From positions 2,418,001 to 2,482,000 of the forward strand of contig NZ_CP150233.1 in the NCBI RefSeq assembly GCF_037974265.1: a stretch of DNA of 64,000 nucleotides, written 5' to 3'. A model generated the notes under the pieces. The model worked only from the letters and a program-made list of their open reading frames with translations, was not told where the DNA came from and did no database searches. This document shows positions 27,320 to 37,213 of the stretch, one piece after another. The position numbers and the translations under genes were made by a program. How positions within the stretch are numbered: position 1 is the stretch's first letter; every line of letters begins with the position of its first letter. This DNA is from Paenibacillus sp. FSL R5-0623 (GTDB taxonomy: Bacteria > Bacillota > Bacilli > Paenibacillales > Paenibacillaceae).

Positions 27320-30300
27320 ATGAGCGGATTCGAGGAGAAAAGAAAACGGTTTGAGTTGTTGATGAAACAGGCAGAGCTTCCGGCTGGTCTGTTAGAGCCC
27401 TATTTTTTGGATGGATGGATTGAACAAGTAGAGACCAATCGAAGTAATCGGGAATGGAATATTCTGATTGCAAAGGATACGTTGGTACCCGCTCCAATCT
27501 ATCGCACATTTTGCCTGCATATCCAAGAGAAAATGAATCATATCGCCAAAATTTCATTTGGCTTCAAATACACGGACCAAGTACAAAATGGTGATATCGT
27601 CAGTGAATATTGGAATCTGTTTCTGGAGTGGGTTACCCGTGAGATTCCATCTGTAAATGGTTGGATGAACCGGACAACCTTTGAATGTGAAGAGGATCTT
27701 CTACAACTGACAATGAGTGATGCAACGTCGATGGAATTGGCTCGTAAGAAACAGATTGATCAGGCTATTACGAAATTCTATGAAAATTACTTTCATCTAC
27801 CTCTTCGCATCAAGATGCAAGTGGGTGAAGTGGGAAGTAATAAAGAGGCCATGGAACAGTTCCAGGCCCAAAAACGTGTAGAAGAACTTGAGGTCATCGA
27901 GAAGATGATGAGTGAAGTGGACACAGAAATCCCGGTGGATGAGGAGCAGGGTGATCTGCGTTTGCAAATGGGTTATGACATCAAGGAGCCAGCAGTACCC
28001 ATGCAGGAAATCCAGGATGAAGAGAAAAAGGTCACGCTTCAAGGTACGGTATTTGGACTGGATCGTAAAGAATTGCGAAACGGAAATACGTTGTTTACCT
28101 TCTACCTGACCGACTTCACGGACTCCATGCAAATGAAGATGTTTGCCAAAACAAAAGAGGATGTAAAAATTCTCAGTTTGCTGGCTAATGGTAAATGGGT
28201 AAAAGTGCGTGGTCGTGTAGAATATGACCGGTTTATGCAAATTCCTGAACTCGCTATGATTCCTTCGGATTTGATTGAAGTTAAAGCACCGCCGTCTCGT
28301 AAAGATAATGCACCAGAGAAGCGGGTGGAGTTCCATTTGCACTCTACGATGAGTACGATGGATGCTGTAACTTCAATCGACAAATACGTGAAAATGGCAG
28401 CAGAGTGGGGACATAAGGCGATTGCTGTCAGTGATCATGGTGGGGTGCAGGTCTATCCCGAGGCTTCCAAGGCTGCTAAGAAAAACGGGATTAAAATGAT
28501 CTACGGCCTTGAGGCCAATGTCGTGAATGACTCTGTTGCAGTTGTAATGGCTCCTCAGCCATTGGATCTCCAAACAGCAACATACATCGTATTTGATATC
28601 GAGACCACAGGTTTGTCGGTAACACAGAACAAAATTATTGAGATTGCAGCCGTGAAGATGCAAGATGGTAAAGAAATCGACCGGTTTGCAACGTTTGTAA
28701 ATCCGCATGAACGCATTCCCTACAACATTCAGCAATTGACCAATATTAATGATGACATGGTAAAAGACGCACCTGAGCTGGAGCCTGTTATTCGTGAGTT
28801 TGTGCAGTTTGCTGGTGATGGTGTGCTTGTTGCGCATAATGCACGTTTTGACATGGGCTTTATCCAGGCTTCCCTGAAGCAAATTGGATTGCCAGAGCTT
28901 CCTAACCCGGTCCTTGACACATTGGAACTGGCGAGATTGTTATTTCCAAAAAATAAGAATCACCGTCTGAATACGATGGCGGATAAATATAAAGTTGGAC
29001 TCGAAAGTCATCACCGTGCCATTGATGATACGGTTGCACTCGCGGGCATACTGATCGGATTATTAAATGATGCTGCCCAGATGAAAGGGTTAACTAGGCT
29101 TGATCGCTTGAACGATTATGTAGGTGTCGACTTGTCGAATACAAGACCTTTCCATTGTGGAATCTATGCATTGAATGATGTCGGTAAGAAAAATCTATAC
29201 AAGCTGGTATCTCTCTCTCATACGGAACATTTCAAGCGGGTACCGTGCATTCCCAAATCAAAACTGATTAATTTGCGTGAAGGCCTTGTTATTATATCGG
29301 GCTGTGAAAAAGGGGAGTTTTTCGAAGCGGTGCTTAACAAATCGCTCGAAGAAGCGGAAGAGATCGCTGAGTTCTATGACATTCTGGAGATCCAACCACT
29401 TACCATGTATATGCATTTGGTGGATAAAGGGTTGGTGGCTACACCCGAAGAAATCAAAACAGCGATCCGTAAAGTCATCGATATAGGTGCAAAACTTAAT
29501 AAACCGGTCATAGCCACAGGTAACGTGCACTATTTGGAACCGCGTGACAAGTTATATCGGGATATCACCATTCACGGAATTACAGGTTTTAGTCCACTGA
29601 AAGATCAACGTAAACCGGATGCACATTTTAGAACGACAGAGGAAATGCTGGAAGAGTTCCAGTTCCTGGGCCAAGATAAAGCTTACGAAGTCGTTGTTAC
29701 AAATACGGTAGAGTTATCTGATCGATTTGAGGAAATTAAGTTATTCCCGGACAAACTGTTTACTCCAATTCTGGAAGGTGCGGACGAAGAAATCCGTAAT
29801 ACCTGTTATGAAACTGCCAAGTCCATCTATGGCGAGGAATTACCAGAAGTAATCGTTGCACGACTAGAGAAAGAGCTCATTCCAATTATTAAATATGGTT
29901 TTTCTGCCAACTATCTGATCTCGGAACGCTTGGTTAAAAAATCGAATCAGGATGGTTACCTCGTAGGTTCGCGGGGATCGGTTGGCTCCTCTGTTGTTGC
30001 TACATTCCTGGGTATATCCGAGGTTAATCCACTACCTGCTCATTATATTTGTGTGAATTCAGAATGCAAACACAGCGAGTGGTTCCTGGACGGCAGTGTT
30101 CGGAGTGGATTTGACCTTCCAGAGAAAGAGTGTCCGGATTGTGGTGGCACACTTAAAGGAGAAGGCCAGGATATTCCGTTTGAGACCTTCCTTGGGTTTA
30201 AAGGAGATAAAGTTCCCGATATTGACTTGAACTTCTCTGGTGATTATCAGCCTCACGCACATAACTACACGAAAGTGCTATTCAGCGAGAAAAGTGTTTT

Positions 30301-31639
30301 CCGTGCGGGGACCATCGGTACGGTGGCTGAGAAAACAGCATTTGGTTTTGCTAAGAAGTACGAGGAACATCATCAGAAGAAATGGCGTGGAGCTGAATTG
30401 AATCGTTTGGCCTCTGGCTGTACTGGGGTGAAACGGAGTACTGGTCAGCATCCCGGTGGTATTGTCGTAGTACCTGATTATATCGAGGTCGAAGACGTTA
30501 CACCTGTTCAGTTTCCGGCTGACGACGTTAATGCGGAGTGGAAAACGACACACTTTGATTATCATGCTTTTGAAGAAAACTTGCTGAAACTTGATATTCT
30601 GGGGCACGATGATCCAACTATGATGCGGATGTTGCAGGATTTGACAGGGGTCGATCCAACGACCATTCCGATGAATGATCCGAAAGTCATGAGCATGTTT
30701 AACTCAACCGAAGCTTTGGGTGTTACACCGGAACAGATTAGGTCGCCAGTCGCGACGTTTGGCGTGCCGGAGATGGGAACGAAATTTGTACGTCAGATGC
30801 TTGTTGAATCCCAGCCGACGTCTTTTGCCGATTTGCTGCAGATTTCCGGATTGTCCCATGGTACAGGGGTATGGCTTGGAAACGCTCAGGATCTGATTAA
30901 GAACGGAACGTGTAACATTAAGACGGTAATTGGGTGTCGGGATGATATCATGTTATTCCTGATCTATAAAACGGGAATGGATGCAAGTCTGGCATTTAAG
31001 ATTACCGAGAGTGTTCGTAAGGGACGGGGCCTGCCGCAGGAATGGATTGACGAGATGAAGAATTGTAAAGTGCCTCAATGGTACATTGATTCGTGTCTCA
31101 AAATCCAGTACATGTTCCCGAAGGCACACGCGGCCGCTTATGTTATTTCGGCAGTACGTACGGCGTTCTTCAAGCTGTATCATCCGATTGAATATTACGC
31201 AACTTACTTTACCGTTCGGGCGGATGAGATTGATATCGAACTGATGTGCCAGGGATATGACGCGATCTATCGCAAAATTACGGAAATTGAGCAATTAGGT
31301 TTCCAAGCTCCTCCAAAAGAGAAAAACATGTTACCTGTTCTGGAAATGGGTCTGGAAATGGCAGCACGCGGATTCTCGCTGAAATCCATTGACTTATACC
31401 GTTCGGAAGCGACAAAGTTCATCGTTGACGGAAAATCACTAATCCCTCCATTTTCGGCGTTGGCAGGAATCGGGGATAATGCTGCTCGCAACATTGCTGC
31501 AGCAAGAGATCATGGTGAGTTTCTATCGGTTGAGGACTTCCAGCAGAAGTCGAAAGCAAGTAAGACCATTGTTGAACTCCTGTCCAATATGGGATGTTTC
31601 CGTGGCTTGCCAGAGAGCAATCAGCTTTCTCTTTTCTAG
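27320..31639 (+). CDS. polC: DNA polymerase III alpha subunit, PolC type
   Basis: A 1439-residue replicative polymerase of low-GC Gram-positives. In order: N-terminal domain, OB fold (about 230-330), PHP domain (VEFHLHSTMSTMD near 335) interrupted by the DnaQ-like 3'-5' exonuclease (DIETTG near 426), palm with GSRGSVGSS and catalytic VPDIDLNFSG, a zinc-binding Cys set (CVNSECKHS … CPDCGG), and fingers. The C-terminal clamp-binding end is SNQLSLF, a QxxLF-type beta-clamp motif. AAGGAGGAACACG precedes ATG 27320. Confidence 0.98.
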   Translation: MSGFEEKRKRFELLMKQAELPAGLLEPYFLDGWIEQVETNRSNREWNILIAKDTLVPAPIYRTFCLHIQEKMNHIAKISFGFKYTDQVQNGDIVSEYWNLFLEWVTREIPSVNGWMNRTTFECEEDLLQLTMSDATSMELARKKQIDQAITKFYENYFHLPLRIKMQVGEVGSNKEAMEQFQAQKRVEELEVIEKMMSEVDTEIPVDEEQGDLRLQMGYDIKEPAVPMQEIQDEEKKVTLQGTVFGLDRKELRNGNTLFTFYLTDFTDSMQMKMFAKTKEDVKILSLLANGKWVKVRGRVEYDRFMQIPELAMIPSDLIEVKAPPSRKDNAPEKRVEFHLHSTMSTMDAVTSIDKYVKMAAEWGHKAIAVSDHGGVQVYPEASKAAKKNGIKMIYGLEANVVNDSVAVVMAPQPLDLQTATYIVFDIETTGLSVTQNKIIEIAAVKMQDGKEIDRFATFVNPHERIPYNIQQLTNINDDMVKDAPELEPVIREFVQFAGDGVLVAHNARFDMGFIQASLKQIGLPELPNPVLDTLELARLLFPKNKNHRLNTMADKYKVGLESHHRAIDDTVALAGILIGLLNDAAQMKGLTRLDRLNDYVGVDLSNTRPFHCGIYALNDVGKKNLYKLVSLSHTEHFKRVPCIPKSKLINLREGLVIISGCEKGEFFEAVLNKSLEEAEEIAEFYDILEIQPLTMYMHLVDKGLVATPEEIKTAIRKVIDIGAKLNKPVIATGNVHYLEPRDKLYRDITIHGITGFSPLKDQRKPDAHFRTTEEMLEEFQFLGQDKAYEVVVTNTVELSDRFEEIKLFPDKLFTPILEGADEEIRNTCYETAKSIYGEELPEVIVARLEKELIPIIKYGFSANYLISERLVKKSNQDGYLVGSRGSVGSSVVATFLGISEVNPLPAHYICVNSECKHSEWFLDGSVRSGFDLPEKECPDCGGTLKGEGQDIPFETFLGFKGDKVPDIDLNFSGDYQPHAHNYTKVLFSEKSVFRAGTIGTVAEKTAFGFAKKYEEHHQKKWRGAELNRLASGCTGVKRSTGQHPGGIVVVPDYIEVEDVTPVQFPADDVNAEWKTTHFDYHAFEENLLKLDILGHDDPTMMRMLQDLTGVDPTTIPMNDPKVMSMFNSTEALGVTPEQIRSPVATFGVPEMGTKFVRQMLVESQPTSFADLLQISGLSHGTGVWLGNAQDLIKNGTCNIKTVIGCRDDIMLFLIYKTGMDASLAFKITESVRKGRGLPQEWIDEMKNCKVPQWYIDSCLKIQYMFPKAHAAAYVISAVRTAFFKLYHPIEYYATYFTVRADEIDIELMCQGYDAIYRKITEIEQLGFQAPPKEKNMLPVLEMGLEMAARGFSLKSIDLYRSEATKFIVDGKSLIPPFSALAGIGDNAARNIAAARDHGEFLSVEDFQQKSKASKTIVELLSNMGCFRGLPESNQLSLF

Positions 31640-31726
31640 GATTGAATTTGGATCTAAACATCGCGATTGCTGGGGGAACGTAATTTTTCCTTCATTAGTA
31701 AGTAAACTGCCTGAACCATCGCTTAC

Positions 31727-31755
31727 TTGTCACTATTACCAGACTATGTTATAAT
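31727..31755 (+). promoter_or_regulatory. SigA promoter of the rimP–nusA–infB operon
   Basis: TTGTCA (31727-31732) and TATAAT (31750-31755) are 17 bases apart, with an extended -10 TG at 31747-31748. This is the best vegetative promoter match in the window. It would give a 5' leader of about 135 bases before rimP. Confidence 0.75.
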
Positions 31756-31784
31756 TTTTGAAGTGAACGAGATAGTACGAATTT

Positions 31785-31812
31785 CTAAAGAGTGGGGAAA
31801 CCCACTCTTTAG
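31785..31812 (+). promoter_or_regulatory. 12-bp GAAA-capped hairpin in the rimP leader
   Basis: CTAAAGAGTGGG (31785-31796), GAAA, and CCCACTCTTTAG (31801-31812) form a perfect stem with a GNRA tetraloop, about 25 bases downstream of the predicted transcript start. The following TCTTTGG is a poor T-run, so this may be an attenuator, an RNA-stabilising 5' hairpin or a protein site rather than a strong terminator. Confidence 0.6.
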
Positions 31813-31895
31813 TCTTTGGTATACAAGAATCTTGGGTATTGAATAATCTGCCAGTGCTTTTTTGCTGGTGTAACCTAAGTTGGAGGTTATTGGTT

Positions 31896-32357
31896 TTGAG
31901 CACAACGAACATTAAATCTACCGTGGAAGAAATGATCCAACCCTACTTGAACGAACAAGGCTTCGAGCTGGTTGACATCGAATACGTCAAAGAAGGCAGC
32001 AACTGGTTTTTACGGGTGTATGTCGACAAAGAGGGTGGCATCGACATCGACGATTGCGTCTTGATCAGCGAAAAGCTGAGCGCCAAGCTGGATGAGAACG
32101 ATCCGATTCCAACCATCTATTTCCTTGAAGTGTCTTCTCCCGGTGCGGAGCGTCCACTGAAAAAACCTGAGGACGTTACCAAAGCTGTAGGCAAAAATGT
32201 TTTTGTTACAACCTACGAGCCGGTGAACGGATTGAAGGAATTTGAAGGCAAGCTGCTTTCCTTTGATGACGAGGAACTCGTGATCGAAGCAGGCAAAAAA
32301 CAGCATGCCATTTCTTATGATAAGGTTGCCAGTGCGCGCCTAGCTATTTTGTTTTAA
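31896..32357 (+). CDS. rimP: Ribosome maturation factor RimP
   Basis: A 153-residue 30S assembly factor. Signatures: [23 protein letters not shown] (split), [17 protein letters not shown] and [15 protein letters not shown] chose TTG 31896, with GGAGG at 31882-31886, 9 bases upstream. The frame is open further back to TTG 31839, but that stretch is leader sequence. It is the first gene of the nusA operon. Confidence 0.95.
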   Translation: MSTTNIKSTVEEMIQPYLNEQGFELVDIEYVKEGSNWFLRVYVDKEGGIDIDDCVLISEKLSAKLDENDPIPTIYFLEVSSPGAERPLKKPEDVTKAVGKNVFVTTYEPVNGLKEFEGKLLSFDDEELVIEAGKKQHAISYDKVASARLAILF

Positions 32358-32365
32358 GTGCCTTG

Positions 32366-32454
32366 TTCACTTTATTAATGAAAAAGACACATCTCACGAT
32401 AACGGCAAGGTGCTCATGAGTTCAGAGCCTTTCGCCGTTTTACGTATGAGATGC
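32366..32454 (+). promoter_or_regulatory. Long imperfect hairpin between rimP and nusA
   Basis: CATCTC (around 32393-32398) is complementary to GAGATG (around 32448-32453). Inside it AACGGC pairs with GCCGTT, and the AAGG/CCTT arms extend the stem. No T-run follows. It lies just before the nusA SD and may affect RNA processing or NusA expression. The rest of the 123-base gap is unremarkable. Confidence 0.4.
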
Positions 32455-32480
32455 CATGTTTGAAAGGGGGATCAACATTC

Positions 32481-33578
32481 ATGAGTATGGATTTTATTGA
32501 AGCAATGAATGAATTGGAACGGGAAAAAGGGATCAGCAAGGATGTGCTATTTGAAGCGATCGAGGCTGCACTAATTTCCAGCTACAAGCGGAATTTCAAC
32601 ACGGCCCAGAATGTGCGTGTTGACATGAACCGTAATACGGGAGTTATTCGGGTGTATGCCCGTAAATTGATCGTGGAAGAAGTCCTAGATTCACGTACCG
32701 AAATTTCATTGCCTGCTGCACGAGAAATCAACCCACACTTCCAGCTGGAAGATATTGCGGAGATTGAAGTTACGCCGCGTGATTTCGGACGTATCGCGGC
32801 ACAAACTGCCAAACAGGTAGTGACCCAGCGGATTCGTGAAGCCGAACGCGGCCTGATCTACAACGCTTTCGTAGATAAGGAAGAAGATATCGTTACGGGA
32901 GTGGTGCAGCGTCAGGATTTGCGCAATATCTACATCGATCTGGGCAAAATCGAAGCGGCTTTACCGCTGACCGAATTGATGCCGAACGAGAAGTTTGTTC
33001 ATGGTGACCGTATTAAGGCGTATATCACCAAGGTCGAGAATACGACGAAAGGGCCGCAAATCATTTTGTCCCGTACCCATCCGGGCCTCTTGAAACGTCT
33101 CTTTGAACTGGAAGTGCCTGAGATCTTTGACGGTGTAGTTGAAATTCGCTCCGTCGCTCGCGAAGCAGGGTTCCGCTCCAAGATTGCCGTTCACTCCCGC
33201 AACGAGGAAGTTGATCCAGTTGGATCTTGTGTAGGTCCTAGGGGAATGCGCGTGCAGACCATTGTGGGTGAGCTGCGCGGTGAAAAAATCGACATCGTTC
33301 GTTTCTCCGATCAGGTAGACGAATATGTTGCTAATGCACTGAGTCCTTCCAAAGTATTGGAAGTTCATGTATTTGAGGAAGAAAAGATGGCTCGGGTTAT
33401 CGTTCCGGACTATCAACTGTCGCTCGCAATTGGTATCAAAGGCCAAAATGCCAGATTAGCAGCCAAATTAACCGGCTGGAAAATCGACATTAAGAGCGAG
33501 AGCCAGGCGGAACAGGAATTCGGCAGAGAAAAAGATTCTTCTTCTGAAATGCATCAGGATTCCGTCTCCGTCGACTAA
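32481..33578 (+). CDS. nusA: Transcription elongation/termination factor NusA
   Basis: 365 residues. An N-terminal RNA polymerase-binding domain (about 1-125) is followed by S1 (VTGVVQRQDLRNIYIDLG), KH1 (VDPVGSCVGPRGMRVQ) and KH2 (LSLAIGIKGQNARLAAKL). It ends in an acidic, Ser-rich tail and lacks the C-terminal acidic repeats of E. coli, as in Bacillus. I chose ATG 32481 with AAGGGGG about 10 bases upstream, not ATG 32451. Confidence 0.97.
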   Translation: MSMDFIEAMNELEREKGISKDVLFEAIEAALISSYKRNFNTAQNVRVDMNRNTGVIRVYARKLIVEEVLDSRTEISLPAAREINPHFQLEDIAEIEVTPRDFGRIAAQTAKQVVTQRIREAERGLIYNAFVDKEEDIVTGVVQRQDLRNIYIDLGKIEAALPLTELMPNEKFVHGDRIKAYITKVENTTKGPQIILSRTHPGLLKRLFELEVPEIFDGVVEIRSVAREAGFRSKIAVHSRNEEVDPVGSCVGPRGMRVQTIVGELRGEKIDIVRFSDQVDEYVANALSPSKVLEVHVFEEEKMARVIVPDYQLSLAIGIKGQNARLAAKLTGWKIDIKSESQAEQEFGREKDSSSEMHQDSVSVD

Positions 33579-33603
33579 AGTAAAGTACGGGGGGCGCTGA
33601 CGT

Positions 33604-33909
33604 ATGAAACCAAAAAAAGTGCCGCTGCGCAAATGTGTGGCATGCCAAGAAATGATGCCCAAAAAGCAGCTGATTCGCATTGTTAAAACGCCAGAGGATG
33701 AAGTGCTGATCGATTTGACTGGCAAAAAATCCGGACGTGGTGCCTATTTATGCGGCAAAGAGTCCTGTTTTAAGCTCGCACTCAAAAACCGGGCCTTGGA
33801 TCGGGCGTTAAAAGGCAAAGTCTCACCTGAAATTTACCAGCAATTAGCAGCTGACTTCATCGCAGTTGAGGATGAATTCAAAGCAGCACAGGAGCGTGAA
33901 CATGACTAA
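33604..33909 (+). CDS. rnpM: RNase P modulator RnpM (YlxR)
   Basis: A 101-residue YlxR/DUF448 protein. Family motifs: LRKCVACQEMMPKKQLIRIVK, SGRGAYLCG and CFKLALKNRALDRALK (basic surface). YlxR has been reported to bind and modulate RNase P. The C-terminus extends somewhat beyond the usual 90 residues and overlaps the next start by 8 bases. Confidence 0.93.
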   Translation: MKPKKVPLRKCVACQEMMPKKQLIRIVKTPEDEVLIDLTGKKSGRGAYLCGKESCFKLALKNRALDRALKGKVSPEIYQQLAADFIAVEDEFKAAQEREHD

Positions 33910-34231
33910 TATTAAAACGCTGTCTTATTTGGGACTCTCTATGCGTGCAGGTAAACTTGTAACAGGTGAAGAAATTGTACTTAAAGCGATCCGTTCTTCC
34001 GAAGCTAAAATGGTTATTGTTGCGGGTGACGCCTCAGCCAATACACAAAAGAAATTTCGCGATAAATGCGGAACTTATAAGGTTCCTCTGTTGATCGGAT
34101 TTGACCGGGATAGCCTGGGTTCAAGTATCGGAAAAGACACGCGTGTTGTTCTTGCAGTAACGGATCGAGGGTTTGCAAAAATGATCTCCAAGCAAGTCGG
34201 TATAATGTCGGAGGTGGAGTATATTGAGTAA
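33902..34231 (+). CDS. rplGA: L7Ae-family K-turn RNA-binding protein (YlxQ)
   Basis: A 109-residue L7Ae/L30e fold protein. Motifs: [23 protein letters not shown] and the [11 protein letters not shown] strand. Related YlxQ proteins bind K-turn RNA. I chose ATG 33902, with AGGAG in the end of rnpM. An upstream ATG at 33866 lies inside rnpM and adds residues not typical of the family. It overlaps infB by 8 bases. Confidence 0.93.
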   Translation: MTNIKTLSYLGLSMRAGKLVTGEEIVLKAIRSSEAKMVIVAGDASANTQKKFRDKCGTYKVPLLIGFDRDSLGSSIGKDTRVVLAVTDRGFAKMISKQVGIMSEVEYIE

Positions 34232-36809
34232 ACAGGAAAACAAGGATAAATTGCGAGTTTATGAATATGCGAAGTCCCTTAATATGAGTAGTAAAGAAAT
34301 TATAACCATTCTTAAAAAGCTGGAAATTCCCGTAAACAATCATATGAGTGTCATGGAGAATGGTTCAGTCGGTAAGGTGGAACAATTTTTTAAAGATATA
34401 AAATCTACTGCTGCTTCCAAACAAGGCAACGATGCAAAACCAGTTGCTACTTCGGCAGTGCGCAGTGACAAACCAGTGGACAGCAACAAGCCGGCCGGCG
34501 GAGTGAACACGCCGAAGAGCAGTAACCCATCCGGTAGTCCCGTACAAACAAAAATACAACAGGAAAAGCAGGTAGGTATGAACAATAGACCAAATTCCAA
34601 CAATAACAATGGCACCCAAAGACCCAGCGGCCAAGATAGCCGCAACAGAACGAACTCTTCCCAAGGCTCAAGCCAAGGGGGACAATCAAGTAACCGCCCA
34701 AGACCAGCTCAAGGTGGACAAAGCAGTACTGCATCCCGTCCGCAAAGTACGGGACAACGTCCAAACAGCACTGGTGGCGGTCAAGCAAGACCTTCAGGAC
34801 CTAATACTGGTGGCAACACTGGTACTGGCGGCAACCGTAGCGGTGGCCAAGGTCAGAGCCAAGGACAAGGCCAACGTAGAAGCGGCCCAGGTGGCACTAC
34901 TGGCAGCAACAACAATAGTGGTAACCGTTCGAACAGCGGTGGCGGTGGACGTCGTTATGATGACAACCGTGGCGGCAACTTCCGTGGTAACCGTGGTGGC
35001 AAGAACAACCGCAACAGAAATCAACAACAGTACCAACAACGTGAGAAAATTGATAACACACCTAAGAAAATCATCGTTCGTGGTGATATGACCGTTGGTG
35101 AAACAGCGAAGTTGCTCCATAAGGATGCTTCCGAAGTTATCAAAAAGCTCATCGCTATGGGCGTTATGGCAACAATCAACCAAGAGCTTGATATCGAAAC
35201 GATCCTTCTGCTTTCAGGTGAATTCGGTGTTGAGGTTGAAGTGAAGATTGTGCTTGAAGATGACCGTTTCGAAACACTGGAAGAGAATGATGATGCTGCT
35301 GACTTGCAGGCTCGTCCACCAGTAGTTACGATCATGGGTCACGTTGACCATGGTAAAACAACTTTGCTGGATGCGATTCGTTCCACGAATGTATCCGATG
35401 GCGAAGCTGGCGGAATCACGCAACATATCGGTGCATATCAAGTTGAAATTAACAACAAAAAAATCACGTTCCTGGATACTCCGGGTCACGAAGCGTTTAC
35501 AGCGATGCGTGCACGTGGCGCACAAGTTACGGATATGACGATTATTGTCGTAGCTGCGGATGACGGTGTTATGCCACAGACCATTGAGGCGATTAACCAT
35601 GCCAAAGCTGCTGGGCTACCAATCATCGTGGCTGTCAACAAAATTGACAAGCCGGGCGCTGATCCAGACAAAGTGAAACAAGAATTAACCAGCTATGAAC
35701 TCGTTCCGGAAGAGTGGGGCGGAGATACCATCTTTGTTAACGTGTCAGCGAAACAAAGAATGGGTCTGGAAGGTCTGCTTGAAATGATTCTGCTCGTTGC
35801 AGAAGTGAACGAATACAAAGCGAACCCGGACAAACGTGCCCGTGGTACAGTGATTGAAGCCGAGTTGGATAAAGGACGTGGCCCAGTTGCACGTATCCTC
35901 GTACAGCACGGTACATTGAAAGTCGGCGATGCTTTCGTTGCAGGTAACTGCTTCGGTCGTGTTCGTGCGATGGTCAATGACAAAGGTCGCAAATTGAAAG
36001 AAGCTGGACCTTCAACACCTGTAGAAATCACAGGTCTGACTGAAGTTCCAGGTGCGGGAGATCCATTCATGGTGTTTGAAGATGAGCGCAAAGCGCGTTC
36101 CATCGCTGACAAACGTTCGATCACGCAACGTGAATCCGATCTGGGTACGCATACTCGTGTGACGTTGGATGATCTGTTCCAGCACATTAAAGATGGCGAG
36201 ATCAAAGATCTGAACGTAATCATCAAAGGTGATGTACAAGGTTCGGTTGAAGCATTGAAAGGTTCCCTTGCGAAGATCGAAGTTGAAGGTGTACGCGTGA
36301 AAATTATTCATAGCGGCGCTGGTGCAATCACAGAATCCGACATCATTTTAGCTGCAGCATCCAATGCTATCGTGATCGGTTTCAACGTTCGTCCTGATAA
36401 CCAGGCGAAATCAACTGCAGATCAAGAGCAAGTAGACATTCGTCTGCATCGCGTGATCTACAGTGTTATCGAAGAAATTGAACAAGCGATGAAAGGTATG
36501 CTTGATCCGATCTACAAAGAAAAAGTTATCGGTCATGCTGAAGTTCGGAGCACGTTCTCCATCAGTAAAGTGGGTACCATCGCTGGTTGTATGGTTACCT
36601 CGGGTAAAATTACGCGTTCTGCGGAAGCACGCCTGATTCGTGATGGCATTGTCCTTTATGAAGGTAAGCTGGATTCCCTGAAACGTTATAAAGATGATGC
36701 CAAAGAAGTAGCACAAGGTTACGAGTGCGGTATCACACTTGATAAATATAATGATCTCAAAGAAGGCGACGTTATCGAAGCTTTCATTATGGAGACAGTA
36801 CAACGATAA
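34224..36809 (+). CDS. infB: Translation initiation factor IF-2
   Basis: An 861-residue GTPase that delivers fMet-tRNA to the 30S subunit. An N-terminal IF2 subdomain (1-55) is followed by a long low-complexity region rich in Gly, Asn, Ser, Gln and Arg (about 70-275), a second N subdomain, then the G domain: G1 GHVDHGKTT near 372, DTPGHEAF and NKIDKPG. Beta-barrel, IF2-domain 3 and C-terminal tRNA-binding domains follow. It starts at TTG 34224 after GGAGGTGGAG, overlapping the previous gene by 8 bases. Confidence 0.97.
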   Translation: MSKQENKDKLRVYEYAKSLNMSSKEIITILKKLEIPVNNHMSVMENGSVGKVEQFFKDIKSTAASKQGNDAKPVATSAVRSDKPVDSNKPAGGVNTPKSSNPSGSPVQTKIQQEKQVGMNNRPNSNNNNGTQRPSGQDSRNRTNSSQGSSQGGQSSNRPRPAQGGQSSTASRPQSTGQRPNSTGGGQARPSGPNTGGNTGTGGNRSGGQGQSQGQGQRRSGPGGTTGSNNNSGNRSNSGGGGRRYDDNRGGNFRGNRGGKNNRNRNQQQYQQREKIDNTPKKIIVRGDMTVGETAKLLHKDASEVIKKLIAMGVMATINQELDIETILLLSGEFGVEVEVKIVLEDDRFETLEENDDAADLQARPPVVTIMGHVDHGKTTLLDAIRSTNVSDGEAGGITQHIGAYQVEINNKKITFLDTPGHEAFTAMRARGAQVTDMTIIVVAADDGVMPQTIEAINHAKAAGLPIIVAVNKIDKPGADPDKVKQELTSYELVPEEWGGDTIFVNVSAKQRMGLEGLLEMILLVAEVNEYKANPDKRARGTVIEAELDKGRGPVARILVQHGTLKVGDAFVAGNCFGRVRAMVNDKGRKLKEAGPSTPVEITGLTEVPGAGDPFMVFEDERKARSIADKRSITQRESDLGTHTRVTLDDLFQHIKDGEIKDLNVIIKGDVQGSVEALKGSLAKIEVEGVRVKIIHSGAGAITESDIILAAASNAIVIGFNVRPDNQAKSTADQEQVDIRLHRVIYSVIEEIEQAMKGMLDPIYKEKVIGHAEVRSTFSISKVGTIAGCMVTSGKITRSAEARLIRDGIVLYEGKLDSLKRYKDDAKEVAQGYECGITLDKYNDLKEGDVIEAFIMETVQR

Positions 36810-36834
36810 GCAAGGAAGCATGAGGTGAACAACG

Positions 36835-37194
36835 ATGGCTAAGATTCGTACAGGTAGAGTGGGCGAACAGATCAAGAAAGAAATAAGTCTGCTCATCCAG
36901 TCTGAACTGAAAGATCCACGTATCGGCTTTATTACGGTAACGGGAGTCGAAGTGACAGGAGACTTGTCGCAAGCCAAAGTTTATCTGAGTGTCTTCGGTG
37001 AACAGGAACAAAAAGATAACACGCTCAAAGCTCTGGCAAAAGCAAATGGATTTTTGCGTTCCGAGCTGGGCAAACGTATCCGGTTCCGGCATGTTCCCGA
37101 GTTGATATTTAAGATTGACGAATCCATCGCTTATGGCAGCCGAATTGAGAAGCTGCTTGGCGATATTGGTTCCGACAAGAACGAATCCCAGTAA
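36835..37194 (+). CDS. rbfA: Ribosome-binding factor A
   Basis: A 119-residue KH-like 16S rRNA processing factor. Motifs: [32 protein letters not shown] (split), AKVYLSVFG and [17 protein letters not shown] 36835 follows a GAGGTGAACAACG site. Its position after infB is standard. Confidence 0.96.
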   Translation: MAKIRTGRVGEQIKKEISLLIQSELKDPRIGFITVTGVEVTGDLSQAKVYLSVFGEQEQKDNTLKALAKANGFLRSELGKRIRFRHVPELIFKIDESIAYGSRIEKLLGDIGSDKNESQ

Positions 37195-37213
37195 CAGAAT
37201 AGAGGAGACGGCA

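Noticed and set aside
34609..35091. 160-codon + strand frame overlapping infB
   Set aside because: It is produced by the low-complexity Gly/Asn/Arg region of infB in another frame. It has no SD and no motif.
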